NCBI RefSeq assembly: GCF_016735115.1
Contig: NZ_JAERQJ010000003.1
Coordinates: forward strand, 1 to 64,000
Direction of reading: 5' to 3'
From: Aquimarina mytili
Lineage (GTDB): Bacteria; Bacteroidota; Bacteroidia; Flavobacteriales; Flavobacteriaceae
Length of the DNA: 64,000 nucleotides
In this document: positions 34,475 to 50,190 of the stretch, one piece after another
Numbering within the stretch: the stretch's first letter is position 1
Layout of the letters: each line of letters opens with the position of its first letter
The notes under the pieces: model-generated
What the model saw: only the letters and a program-made list of their open reading frames with translations
Database searches by the model: none
What the model was told of the DNA's origin: nothing
Translations under genes and position numbers: made by a program

Positions 34475-35395
34475 TTATTCAAGCCTTTTAAGCTTACTTA
34501 ATTCTACTGGCGAAAAATAAAACCAAATCGCACCGGGTAACAAAGAAAGAAGTTGTAATAAAAAGATAATCAAGGATAATGCTATAGCATCCTGAGAAGA
34601 AAGATCATATAATTGAAAAATAATTACCAAAGATGTTTCGCGAACGCCTATACCTAATATTGTAATGGGAAGTAATGTTAATATCCCTAAAATAAAAGCT
34701 CCTAAAAATAACCCCAAATGATTTATTGAAATATTCATTACCCAGGCCATATAATTAAATACACCATAAATCAAAATCATACTTAGGCAAGTAATAGCAA
34801 TAGCCTTTAAACCATCATAACCTTTAAGATTATGAGAATTAAAAGCATTCCACCAAGGCTGTATGACTTTTATTAACTTATTGCGTAATAAATAAAAAAT
34901 AACAACCACCAATAATAAAACTCCAATCCACAATAATAATGACCAAGGGTTTTTAGGAAATTTTAAAATACCAAAATGAAATTGATAGTAAACAATTGCG
35001 ATTAGACTAAAAAAAGCCAGACAAATCAAATCAAAAATTCGATCCATGATCAAACTAGACCAACCTATCTTTTGGCTAGGCAATTGATCTTTAATATAAA
35101 ATAATCTTGCAAAATCTCCTATTTTTCCAGGAGTAATATTGGCAAGAAAGATACCAATAAAAAAAACTCTAAATGCCTGAAAACTTTTCAATGGTATACC
35201 GTAAGAATTAGAAACGACCTTCCATCTTAAGCTTTTTAAATAGAAAGCTACCCAAAAAATAAGTATCCCAACAAATACATGAAATATAGAAACTTTCTTA
35301 ATTGAATCTATAGTCTCTCTCCAACCAACTTTATAAATTAAAAAGCAAAACAGGAGTATTCCTAAAAACTTAACCCAAAAACCAAATCGTTTCAA
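34475..35395 (-). CDS. Flippase-like UPF0104 / LPG-synthase transmembrane-domain protein
   Basis: 306 residues, about eight membrane helices. Matches the LPG_synthase_TM (UPF0104, AglD/YbhN-like) family: FLIYKVGWRETIDSIKKVS at the start, FIGIFLANITPGKIGDFARL as the family signature, SLIMDRIFDLICLAFFSL, and TILGIGVRETSLVIIFQLY near the end. Proteins of this family transfer or flip lipid-linked groups in glycan pathways; the exact reaction is unknown. Lacks the cytosolic lysyl-transferase domain of MprF. Convergent with the GT2 gene. The 95-bp gap has AGGC-AA-GCCT and CTCGAT-T-ATCGAG hairpins. Confidence 0.88.
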   Translation of the reverse strand: MKRFGFWVKFLGILLFCFLIYKVGWRETIDSIKKVSIFHVFVGILIFWVAFYLKSLRWKVVSNSYGIPLKSFQAFRVFFIGIFLANITPGKIGDFARLFYIKDQLPSQKIGWSSLIMDRIFDLICLAFFSLIAIVYYQFHFGILKFPKNPWSLLLWIGVLLLVVVIFYLLRNKLIKVIQPWWNAFNSHNLKGYDGLKAIAITCLSMILIYGVFNYMAWVMNISINHLGLFLGAFILGILTLLPITILGIGVRETSLVIIFQLYDLSSQDAIALSLIIFLLQLLSLLPGAIWFYFSPVELSKLKRLE

Positions 35396-35476
35396 AACTT
35401 TATATACATTACTTAGTATCTCTATGATTATCTCCCAAAATAAATTTTAATTACATTGATTTAAACTTAAAAGAAA

Positions 35477-36187
35477 TCACGCCTTTTCTTTCTCCATATT
35501 TCCAATAAATACTAAATCTCCATGTACTTTCTCGCAAGTATAAAATTTCATTTTCATCTCCTGTTCCAACATCCATTTATATGGAAAAAACCTAACATGT
35601 TCATCCAAAGTGTAATAATAAGCCCTTTGACAAGGAACTACAACACATAAAGTATGTTTAGTAATACGCTTTAATTCTTTTACTGCTTTTTCAAAGTCTA
35701 TAACATGTTCTAATGTATGTGTAGAAACCACGACATCAAAAGCATTATCATCAAATGGTAAGTTTTCAATATTTGCCTTAAAATAATCGCTATGATCAAA
35801 AGTCTTTCCTCCTATAATATCGCAACCTGTGGTTTTAAATCCTTTTTTATTTGCATATTCAAGTAAATAACCACTACCGCATCCCACATCAATAAAAGTA
35901 TTATCGTTGGATTCAATTTTATCGAACATATACTTTAGACATTGTTTTGACATATCTGTTAATCGACTATTCGAAAACCTCGTATCCCTGTTAGAATAGA
36001 AATCAGCAAACTCTTTATCAGTCCATTTATAAATGGTTGACTTAAGATTCATAACCTTTTTAATATCCCTACCCTTGTAAGCATAATAATAAAAAGGATA
36101 CATAAAAAATTTTGAATCCCTGATTGCAGGGGGCAACCACTCATCCATAAAATATCTAATAATGTTGGTAAAACTTCTACTATTCAT
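35477..36187 (-). CDS. Class I SAM-dependent methyltransferase
   Basis: 236 residues. SAM motif I TFIDVGCGSGYLLEYANKKG, then TTGCDIIGG with the acidic ribose-binding position, FDVVVSTHTLEHVIDFEKAV (motif II/III, UbiE-like) and the post-motif beta-strand LCVVVPCQRAYYY. The N-terminal 60 residues (RYFMDEWLPPAIRDSKFFMY) are typical of methyltransferases in polysaccharide loci. Probably modifies a sugar or lipid-linked intermediate; substrate unknown. A TTACTTTG box (one mismatch) is about 30 bp upstream. Confidence 0.88.
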   Translation of the reverse strand: MNSRSFTNIIRYFMDEWLPPAIRDSKFFMYPFYYYAYKGRDIKKVMNLKSTIYKWTDKEFADFYSNRDTRFSNSRLTDMSKQCLKYMFDKIESNDNTFIDVGCGSGYLLEYANKKGFKTTGCDIIGGKTFDHSDYFKANIENLPFDDNAFDVVVSTHTLEHVIDFEKAVKELKRITKHTLCVVVPCQRAYYYTLDEHVRFFPYKWMLEQEMKMKFYTCEKVHGDLVFIGNMEKEKA

Positions 36188-36280
36188 ATTTAATTATAAT
36201 AAAGAATATACATATGCGCAAAGTAATATTTTACTCTCGCAGAAACAAAAAAGAATACATGTATTGAAAACCTTAAAAGA

Positions 36281-36318
36281 AAAAAGGATCCTATTTAACT
36301 CAAATAGAATCCTTTTTA
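36281..36318 (-). terminator. Terminator after tRNA-Gly
   Basis: AAAAAGGATCCTATTT-AACTC-AAATAGAATCCTTTTT, a stem of about 16 bp with one mismatch, right behind the tRNA 3' end. On the minus strand it ends in a T run, as expected for a tRNA terminator. Confidence 0.85.
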
Positions 36319-36319
36319 G

Positions 36320-36392
36320 AGCGGGAGACCGGGTTCGAACCGGCGACATTCAGCTTGGAAGGCTGACGCTCTACCAACTGAGCTACTCCCGC
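36320..36392 (-). tRNA. tRNA-Gly (TCC)
   Basis: 73-nt cloverleaf on the minus strand: acceptor GCGGGAG/CTCCCGC, D arm GCTC-AGTTGGTA-GAGC, anticodon arm TCAGC-CTTCCAA-GCTGA with anticodon TCC, variable ATGTC, T arm GCCGG-TTCGAAC-CCGGT, discriminator T. CCA is not encoded. A single copy between a methyltransferase gene and the collagen-like operon; tRNA genes are frequent integration points, but no att repeat or integrase is seen here. Confidence 0.97.
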
Positions 36393-36543
36393 TTTTACGA
36401 TGGCAAATGTATTAGATTTATATTAAATAAAAAATAAAATGTTTTTTTTTCTTGATGAAGAATAAAACTTTAACAAAACGCGGAATTGACTTATTAAAAA
36501 TCGGTGTTTTATCGACAATAATTGTATTTTACCGAAAATATTG

Positions 36544-36551
36544 TATATTTG
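36544..36551 (+). promoter_or_regulatory. -7 element and leader of the collagen-like operon
   Basis: TATATTTG matches TAnnTTTG, giving a leader of about 130 nt to the ATG at 36687. An imperfect dyad TCGGT...ACAAT-A-ATTGT...ACCGA (36501-36536) overlaps the expected -33 region. The leader has a GGTTAAA/TTTAACC hairpin (36639-36668). ATTACGGTT at 36633 resembles the TTACGG element at 49969 and 53643 but is not followed by a -7 box. Confidence 0.55.
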
Positions 36552-36686
36552 CTTAGTTAATTGGATTTTAAAGTTTTAACAGTTTATATTTATCTTCGTA
36601 ATTATGAAGATTTTTTTTAAAGCATAAAATCAATTACGGTTAAACCATAATATAAAAATTTTTTAACCGCACCCAAAACTCAAACT

Positions 36687-43922
<7,236 letters not shown>

Positions 43923-43993
43923 AAAAGTTCATTAGTTAAACTTAATATCTAGAATACCATTAAGAAAACAAGATAGTTCGAAAGCAAATAATA

Positions 43994-44668
43994 TTGAAAA
44001 TGAAAAAATTACCCCTTTACATATTATTTATAGCATTGATGAATCAAGCCTATTCACAAATAGGCCCAAATGATGCAAATGCATTAATGGGGTTACCAAC
44101 GGCCACCGATTTAACGGAAATAAATGCTATTCTTAATCCACAAATTGGATCTGTAGTATTTAATTTGGATGATGAAGAGATTTATAGATATACAGGCCCT
44201 ACTAATGGTTGGCAATTATCCACAGATGACCAAAATGCTTCAGAAGTACCTTTGTTAAACAATGTAGATGTAGATGGATCCCCAACAGATCCTACTCCCA
44301 ATGAAACAAATGTAGAAGAAGTGATTCAAGCGATCGCCCCAATTACTTCTGCAGCAGCACGGGTATTCTATCCTCCTTCTATTGCTATTGACGCCACATC
44401 TACTGGGGTTAAGACTCCTATTGATTTATATCAACTTTATGTTGATCAGTTTGCTTCGCCTATTGCGGCTAGTGATCCTATTAATGCTCCAACAATACCG
44501 GTTTATAATAGAAATGAATTGTATTATTATGTGACCTTTGCCGATGAAAATGTTTTTGGAAATCCTACGACTATTTCTATAGATGGTAATGGAAATATGA
44601 GCTATAGCATTGTAAATCTTCCTACTGATTTTAACACCATTATTAATGTAGTTTTTGTAGTTAGATAA
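43994..44668 (+). CDS. Secreted protein of the collagen-like operon, unknown
   Basis: 224 residues. Signal peptide ending NQAYSQ, then IGPNDANALMGLPTATDLTE and a segment LNPQIGSVVFNLDDEEIYRY. This parallels the [14 protein letters not shown] piece of the collagen-like protein head, so the two N-terminal domains are probably related. The C-terminal half is beta-rich, with IAIDATSTGVKTPIDLYQLY. No known family. Starts 71 bp after the collagen-like gene and ends 9 bp before the adhesin gene, so it is co-transcribed. Confidence 0.85.
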   Translation: MKMKKLPLYILFIALMNQAYSQIGPNDANALMGLPTATDLTEINAILNPQIGSVVFNLDDEEIYRYTGPTNGWQLSTDDQNASEVPLLNNVDVDGSPTDPTPNETNVEEVIQAIAPITSAAARVFYPPSIAIDATSTGVKTPIDLYQLYVDQFASPIAASDPINAPTIPVYNRNELYYYVTFADENVFGNPTTISIDGNGNMSYSIVNLPTDFNTIINVVFVVR

Positions 44669-44677
44669 CATTAACAT

Positions 44678-47600
44678 ATGAAATCTAATCACTACATATC
44701 ATGTTTTTTATTTTCTCTGCTACTTGTATTGTCATATGGTAGTGCCTATAGTCAGGATACATATGCTGATAATTTTGGTACAGTAGCCTATAATAATAAT
44801 GATGGAACACAAACCTGGTCTACAAACTGGTCGGAAACCAATGACGACAATAGTGCAAATTCTGGCAATATACTTATAACTGGAGGGCGTTTAAGATTCG
44901 AAGATTTAAGTATAAATTCGGAACAAATTATAAGAAGTTTGGATTTATCAGGTGCTAATAGCGCTCAATTATTTTTTGATTTTCAAACTACGGGTCTAGA
45001 TGGGTCTGGGGGAGCCAGCACAAGAGAACAACTTGATGTACAAGTGTCTGCCGATGGAGTAAATTTTACGACCGTTGGATCATTTGGAGGAACACAAACC
45101 GATTCTTTCAATGTAGACATCACTCCATTTTTATCTGCAAATACTACTATACGGTTTATCAATTTAAGTACATGGGCTTTTGGAGATTGGGAAGCAAATG
45201 AATTTGTATTTATTGATAACTTGACTATTGAAACGAATGCATATGTAATTTCGAATGGTGGAACTGTTACCGCTTGCGAAGGTACTTTTTATGATTCAGG
45301 AGGACCCTCTGCGCAATATTCAAATAATGAAAACTTCACATATACTATTTGCCCAGATGCCTCAGGAAATGAAGTTATTGTAAATTTCACAACATTTGAT
45401 GTTGAAGCTCCTGGTTTTACACTTTTTGATTTCCTAAGAATTTATGATGGCAGTGATACTTCTGGTACCCTAATCGGTACTTTTCATAATTCAAACTTGC
45501 CTCCGGCAAATATAACAGCTAGCACAGCTTCAGGGTGTTTAACTTTTGAATTTACTTCAGATTTTTCTGTTACAGAAAATGGTTGGGAAGCCACTATTTC
45601 TTGTACTAGTTCATCTCCTCAACTATCAATTAGCGATATTACAGTTAATGAGAATGCTGGAACAGCAGATCTAACTGTAAGTCATACCGGCTCAAATACT
45701 GCTGGAAGTTTTACCGTAGAATATTCAACAGCAAATAATAGCGCTACATCTCCAGGTGATTATACCGCAACTGGATCCCCTACTCCTACAATTACTTTTT
45801 CTGGAACAAGCCCTGAAAACCAAACGTTAACCGTACCTATTACTATTATAGATGATAATTTTGCAGAAGCGACAGAATCATTTTTTGTAAACTTAGCCAA
45901 TGTAAGTGATCCTTCAGTTACAATTACTGATGGACAAGGAGAGATTACCATTGATGATGATGATAATGCATCTATAGCCATAAATGACATAACTGTAAAC
46001 GAAGCTGACGGTACAGCTACGTTTACTGTAACTTTATCAGGCGCCAGTGTTTCTGGTGGTTTTTCGGTACCTTTTACTTTTGCAGACGGTACTGCTACAG
46101 ACCCTGCCGATTATACTTCGGCAACGGCGACCAGCTCTCCTATTAATTTTACCGGGACCATTAATGAAACACAACAGATAACTGTTCCTATAGTTGATGA
46201 TACTGATATTGAAGGAGATCATAACTTCTTTGTTAATCTAGGCACACCTAGCAATACCATTGTTGCTGTTGGTGACAATCAAGGTGAAGCCACTATACAA
46301 GATAATGATGCCGCACTTAGTATCAATGATGTGTCTGTAAATGAAAATGCAGGTACAATTACATTTACAGTAACACATATAGGACCAAATACTTCAGGGA
46401 ATTTTACAGTAGACTTTGCTACTGCTGATAATACCGCTACTGCAGGTGTAGGTAATGATTATACTGCCGATAGTGGTACTTTAAGCTTTACAGGAATTAG
46501 TGGGGACACAGAACCGATTACAATCACAATTCTGGATGATATTGTAGTAGAAGGAGATGAAACATTCTTTATTAACTTCTCTAATGTAAGTGATGCATCT
46601 GTAGACATAACTGATCAAGGTATAGGAACTATTGTTGATATAGAAATAGAGAATCCAAGACCCTATGAAGAAAGGGTGACTTTTAATGTAAGAGGTAATT
46701 TTGACATGATCGGTAACACAAATCTTATTTGTACTGCCAACTGTGCAAGCCCTGTAGCTAACAATCCAACTGTAGTAATGGGTAATGCAAGTATTGATGG
46801 GTCAACAATAAATTCTAGTAGTGCGGATTTAACATTACCTGCAGGAGCTACTGTTACCTGGGCAGGTTTATACTGGGGAGGCTCTTACAGTTCTAATGTA
46901 GCAGGAATTACAGCCCCAGATCCTTCATTAAATTTACAACAAGTTCAGTTTAGAGAACCTGGTGCCGGGACCTATACAACAGTTAATGCAGGTGTTACCA
47001 ATATCGAAACAGGAAATTTTGGAGCCACCTGGAATGCATTTATGTCTTATGCTGATGTTACAACTTTAGTACAAAGTGCAGGATCCGGAACCTACACTGT
47101 AGCCGATATTCCGTTATTAACAGGTACTGGTTTTACAGGGCCTTTTGGAGGATGGACGATGGTAATCATATACGAAGATCCTACGGATATAACCCGAAGT
47201 GTAAGTATTTGGGACGGTTTTGATTTCTTTGGATTTGGAGCCAATGATAATTTCACAGTTACTGGATTGCTTACTCCGTCAACGGGTGCTTTTGATACCG
47301 ATGCCGGATATTTTGCCTTTGATGGTGATTCTGGAACCTTTACAGGAGATTTTGTTGCCATAAACGGAACAGCACTTTCTAATGGATTAAACCCAGCCAA
47401 TAATACTTTAAATAGTACCATATCCAAATTTGGAGTTGATGTCGGTGGACGAAACCCAAATCAAAGTTTTAATTGGGGAGTTGATATTGATATTTTTGAT
47501 GCTACTGGTTTAGTACCTAATAACGCAACAACGTTAGGTGTAGATCTGGGTAGTGCAAATGAAGGAATCTGGGGTGGAGTATTTGCCGTTTCTACCGAAG

Positions 47601-48043
47601 TAGCTTTCCCAGCAGTAGCTAGTAAAAACTTTTCTCCAACATCAATTGGATATGGCGAAGAATCTACCGTAACTATAGTTTTAAACAACCCGTCTGCGGG
47701 GGTAGATCTTACAAACTTATCCTTGACCGACAATTTACCAACAGGAATGAATATTTCTACAACGCCTAATGCTACCTCCTCTTGTGGAGGAACTGTTACT
47801 GCTGTAACTGGCTCAGATAATTTCACCATTTCTGGTGTAAATTTACCCGCAGGAAATAGTTGTACCTTTACATTTGATGTTATCGGTACTGTAGTTGGAG
47901 ATCTTGATAATACGGTTTCATCTGGTGATATAACAAATGATCAAGGTATTCCATTGGCAGGTACAACTACAGGTACATTAAATGTGTTTATCAGAAGTGT
48001 AATTACCAATAGACAAATAACCTATAGAGTAAACCCAAACTAA
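44678..48043 (+). CDS. Large adhesin: CUB, Calx-beta, DUF11-like domains, ITNR tail
   Basis: 1121 residues, signal peptide ending SAYSQ. Order: lectin/jelly-roll-like domain (about 27-185); CUB domain (about 190-310; DFLRIYDGSDTSGTLIGTFH); three Calx-beta units (about 315-655), each ending near GDETFFINFSNVSDASVDIT with D-D-D calcium-type turns; a domain with AGATVTWAGLYWGGSY and GGWTMVIIYEDPTDITRSVS, shared with the 50191 protein; a DUF11-like repeat (AVASKNFSPTSIGYGEESTV ... LTDNLPTGMNIST); and the C-terminal tail SVITNRQITYRVNPN. No type A or B T9SS domain. Probably a calcium-stabilised surface adhesin. Third gene of the operon. Confidence 0.93.
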   Translation: MKSNHYISCFLFSLLLVLSYGSAYSQDTYADNFGTVAYNNNDGTQTWSTNWSETNDDNSANSGNILITGGRLRFEDLSINSEQIIRSLDLSGANSAQLFFDFQTTGLDGSGGASTREQLDVQVSADGVNFTTVGSFGGTQTDSFNVDITPFLSANTTIRFINLSTWAFGDWEANEFVFIDNLTIETNAYVISNGGTVTACEGTFYDSGGPSAQYSNNENFTYTICPDASGNEVIVNFTTFDVEAPGFTLFDFLRIYDGSDTSGTLIGTFHNSNLPPANITASTASGCLTFEFTSDFSVTENGWEATISCTSSSPQLSISDITVNENAGTADLTVSHTGSNTAGSFTVEYSTANNSATSPGDYTATGSPTPTITFSGTSPENQTLTVPITIIDDNFAEATESFFVNLANVSDPSVTITDGQGEITIDDDDNASIAINDITVNEADGTATFTVTLSGASVSGGFSVPFTFADGTATDPADYTSATATSSPINFTGTINETQQITVPIVDDTDIEGDHNFFVNLGTPSNTIVAVGDNQGEATIQDNDAALSINDVSVNENAGTITFTVTHIGPNTSGNFTVDFATADNTATAGVGNDYTADSGTLSFTGISGDTEPITITILDDIVVEGDETFFINFSNVSDASVDITDQGIGTIVDIEIENPRPYEERVTFNVRGNFDMIGNTNLICTANCASPVANNPTVVMGNASIDGSTINSSSADLTLPAGATVTWAGLYWGGSYSSNVAGITAPDPSLNLQQVQFREPGAGTYTTVNAGVTNIETGNFGATWNAFMSYADVTTLVQSAGSGTYTVADIPLLTGTGFTGPFGGWTMVIIYEDPTDITRSVSIWDGFDFFGFGANDNFTVTGLLTPSTGAFDTDAGYFAFDGDSGTFTGDFVAINGTALSNGLNPANNTLNSTISKFGVDVGGRNPNQSFNWGVDIDIFDATGLVPNNATTLGVDLGSANEGIWGGVFAVSTEVAFPAVASKNFSPTSIGYGEESTVTIVLNNPSAGVDLTNLSLTDNLPTGMNISTTPNATSSCGGTVTAVTGSDNFTISGVNLPAGNSCTFTFDVIGTVVGDLDNTVSSGDITNDQGIPLAGTTTGTLNVFIRSVITNRQITYRVNPN

Positions 48044-48046
48044 TAT

Positions 48047-49201
48047 ATGATCAAAGAATTTAACATACTGGCCCTGGTATTACTTCTTTCCTCTTTTGGT
48101 TTGAATGCACAAACGGTATTCTGTAATTTTGGCACTATACAAATACATGATCAAGGGCAAGTTGGTTTTCATATCGACGTTGTAAATAATGGAACTTTTG
48201 ATCAAAACCTGGGTTTGGTTGGTTTTTATAACCCAAATGGAGGTTTAAATGTTTCGGGTAGTAATCGCCCTGTATTTTATGATTTGGATATTGATGTAAG
48301 AGACGAGCTTTTCCTGGATGTTGCTGTTGGTGTAACTAATTTTCAAGAGTTTATTAGTGGTCGTGTTGAAACCCCAAGAAATAGACCCGATGTATCTTTA
48401 GATTATATTAATGACACCCCATATTTAGGAGAGAATGATGATCGTTTTGTAGATGGATATGCCACAATAACGGGACTTTTGGATTTTACCTTCCCGATAG
48501 GAGATGATTTTAGATTAAGACCTATGCGTATCGAGAGCCAAGCTGCAGTGAATACTGCAAGGGGAGCATATTTCTTTGAAGATCCAAATTCTCCCAATTT
48601 TTTCTCAGAAAATTTTGACACCAATATCTTTTCAAATACTCTATTTGGTGTAAGTCAATTCGAATTCTGGGATCTCGATGGAAATGTAGAAACCCGAGTA
48701 ACACTTACCTGGGATGACAACAGTAATATTCCATCATTAGTAGATGACTTAGAAAACCTTAGAGTTGTAGGTTGGGATCCATCGTTGCAGCAATGGGTCA
48801 ATCTTGGTAATTTCAGTGTATCTGGAGACCTCAACAATGGTGAGATTACATCAGAACTATTTATCCCAGATAATTATGTAGTCCTAACCTTTGGAACTTC
48901 GGATAGGTTAATCGATGGTGATCTTGAAATTTTTACAGCTGTATCTCCAAATGGAGATGGATTTAACGATACTTTTATTATTCAAGGTATAGCGCAATTT
49001 CCTAATAACGAACTATCTATCTTTAATCGTTGGGGAGTAGAAGTATATAACAAAAAAGGGTATGACAACTCTTGGGGAGGGCTTTCTGAAGGAAGGTCCA
49101 CCATAGCCAAAGGAGAAGAATTACCTGTAGGTACGTATTACTACGTTTTAAAAATCGAAGGACAAAAAGATCGTGCCGGATATCTTTATATCAATAGATA
49201 A
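48047..49201 (+). CDS. T9SS type-B secreted surface protein (gliding-motility-associated C-terminal domain)
   Basis: 384 residues, signal peptide ending GLNAQ. The last 95 residues are the CHU_C / type-B T9SS domain: [44 protein letters not shown], and [16 protein letters not shown]. Type-B substrates cross the outer membrane by the type IX system and attach through PorP/SprF-family partners (none in this window). The N-terminal part (residues 20-285) is beta-rich, with a [18 protein letters not shown] block typical of putative structural surface proteins. Starts 3 bp after the adhesin gene, last gene of the operon. It may provide the exported anchor for the other three proteins. Confidence 0.93.
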   Translation: MIKEFNILALVLLLSSFGLNAQTVFCNFGTIQIHDQGQVGFHIDVVNNGTFDQNLGLVGFYNPNGGLNVSGSNRPVFYDLDIDVRDELFLDVAVGVTNFQEFISGRVETPRNRPDVSLDYINDTPYLGENDDRFVDGYATITGLLDFTFPIGDDFRLRPMRIESQAAVNTARGAYFFEDPNSPNFFSENFDTNIFSNTLFGVSQFEFWDLDGNVETRVTLTWDDNSNIPSLVDDLENLRVVGWDPSLQQWVNLGNFSVSGDLNNGEITSELFIPDNYVVLTFGTSDRLIDGDLEIFTAVSPNGDGFNDTFIIQGIAQFPNNELSIFNRWGVEVYNKKGYDNSWGGLSEGRSTIAKGEELPVGTYYYVLKIEGQKDRAGYLYINR

Positions 49202-49441
49202 CCCTATTTAACCTTAACTTTACTATTTCTAGATACACTTAATCATATCTGGACACACCATACTCTATATATAGATACTTATATCAACATATCTATAATT
49301 ACATAAAGCCCTATCTTTTAATATATTTAAATGTATATTTATATATACATATTTGTATATTAAGATATATTATATTATTAGTATAGATACCTTATCATGT
49401 ATCTAAAGACACGTTATAACCAACTTAAAACAATTACAATA

Positions 49442-49921
49442 ATGCCATTAGACAATATTATAAGCATAAGTTTTACATCTGAAGAACTTCAAGAGATTGA
49501 TAACGCTTTTAACACCATCGAGACTATTATTAAAACCAAAACGGTAAACCTTACTCCTGCCGAAAGATCTAAGTACGGCAGTATTGCCAATCGTAATAAA
49601 TTATTGGTAGACAAAGCCAAAAATTATATGGATCAATATCCAGAATGGATCCCTAGGCCGTTAGATAAAGAAGAATTTGATCGTGACTATGTAACCCGGG
49701 ATCAAATAGAAAAAATGATTCAACAATTACATAACTATAGCCAACAATTGATCGATACCAAAACCTTGCTCGATCATGATAATTATAAAAATGCTATCAG
49801 TTTTTACAGATTAATGAAGTATTTATCTACAACCAATGAGCCTGGCGCCGAAACAGTTTATAATGATATGAAAACACTCTTTAAAAATCGTTTTACACGA
49901 TCCAAAGACCGAAAAAAGTAG
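49442..49921 (+). CDS. Small cytosolic helical protein, unknown
   Basis: 159 residues from the ATG at 49442; an upstream ATG at 49397 would add 15 polar residues and is less typical. The sequence is almost all charged helix (SFTSEELQEIDNAFNTIETI, VTRDQIEKMIQQLHNYSQQL), with no signal peptide or membrane segment. It resembles the small alpha-helical proteins of unknown function that many Flavobacteriaceae encode. It sits between the collagen-like operon and the next surface-protein gene, in AT-rich surroundings rich in TAGATA/TATCTA. Confidence 0.75.
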   Translation: MPLDNIISISFTSEELQEIDNAFNTIETIIKTKTVNLTPAERSKYGSIANRNKLLVDKAKNYMDQYPEWIPRPLDKEEFDRDYVTRDQIEKMIQQLHNYSQQLIDTKTLLDHDNYKNAISFYRLMKYLSTTNEPGAETVYNDMKTLFKNRFTRSKDRKK

Positions 49922-49966
49922 TATTTACTCCATAATAAAGAACTTTATTTTTTGAAAAACATCAGT

Positions 49967-50014
49967 AATTACGGTTTCCCTCAACGATAATGACGATATA
50001 TTTTTTTATCTTTG
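49967..50014 (+). promoter_or_regulatory. TTACGG-type promoter, copy 1
   Basis: TTACGGTTTCCCTCA (49969-49983) with TATCTTTG (-7 box, 50007-50014). TTACGG to TTTG is 42 bp, identical to copy 2 at 53643-53685. It drives the broken adhesin gene at 50191. Confidence 0.7.
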
Positions 50015-50190
50015 AACCATAGTTGATAGGTAATCGTCAAAATTGTAGTCAACAGAAATTCTTACTTAATAATTACCCCTAATTATTTAAAATAAATTAG
50101 AAAACGTGCTTTTCTATATCTAATACTATACATATGATTTACTATATGTAAATATTAGCTATAGCAATAAGTGTGGCAAATTGCTATAGA
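50015..50190 (+). promoter_or_regulatory. Structured leader of the 50191 gene
   Basis: Leader of about 165 nt. It shares AATCGTCAAA (50032) and AATTACCCCT (50071) with the leader of the 53850 gene in the same order. Two stem-loops precede the start: CTAATA/TATTAG enclosing ACATAT/ATATGT (50120-50158), and TATAGCAA/TTGCTATA (50160-50188), the latter ending 2 bp before the ATG. It could hold an RNA or protein control site. Confidence 0.5.

Noticed and set aside
36162..36437. 91-codon frame on the plus strand covering the tRNA
   Set aside because: It runs antisense through tRNA-Gly and its terminator; not protein-like.
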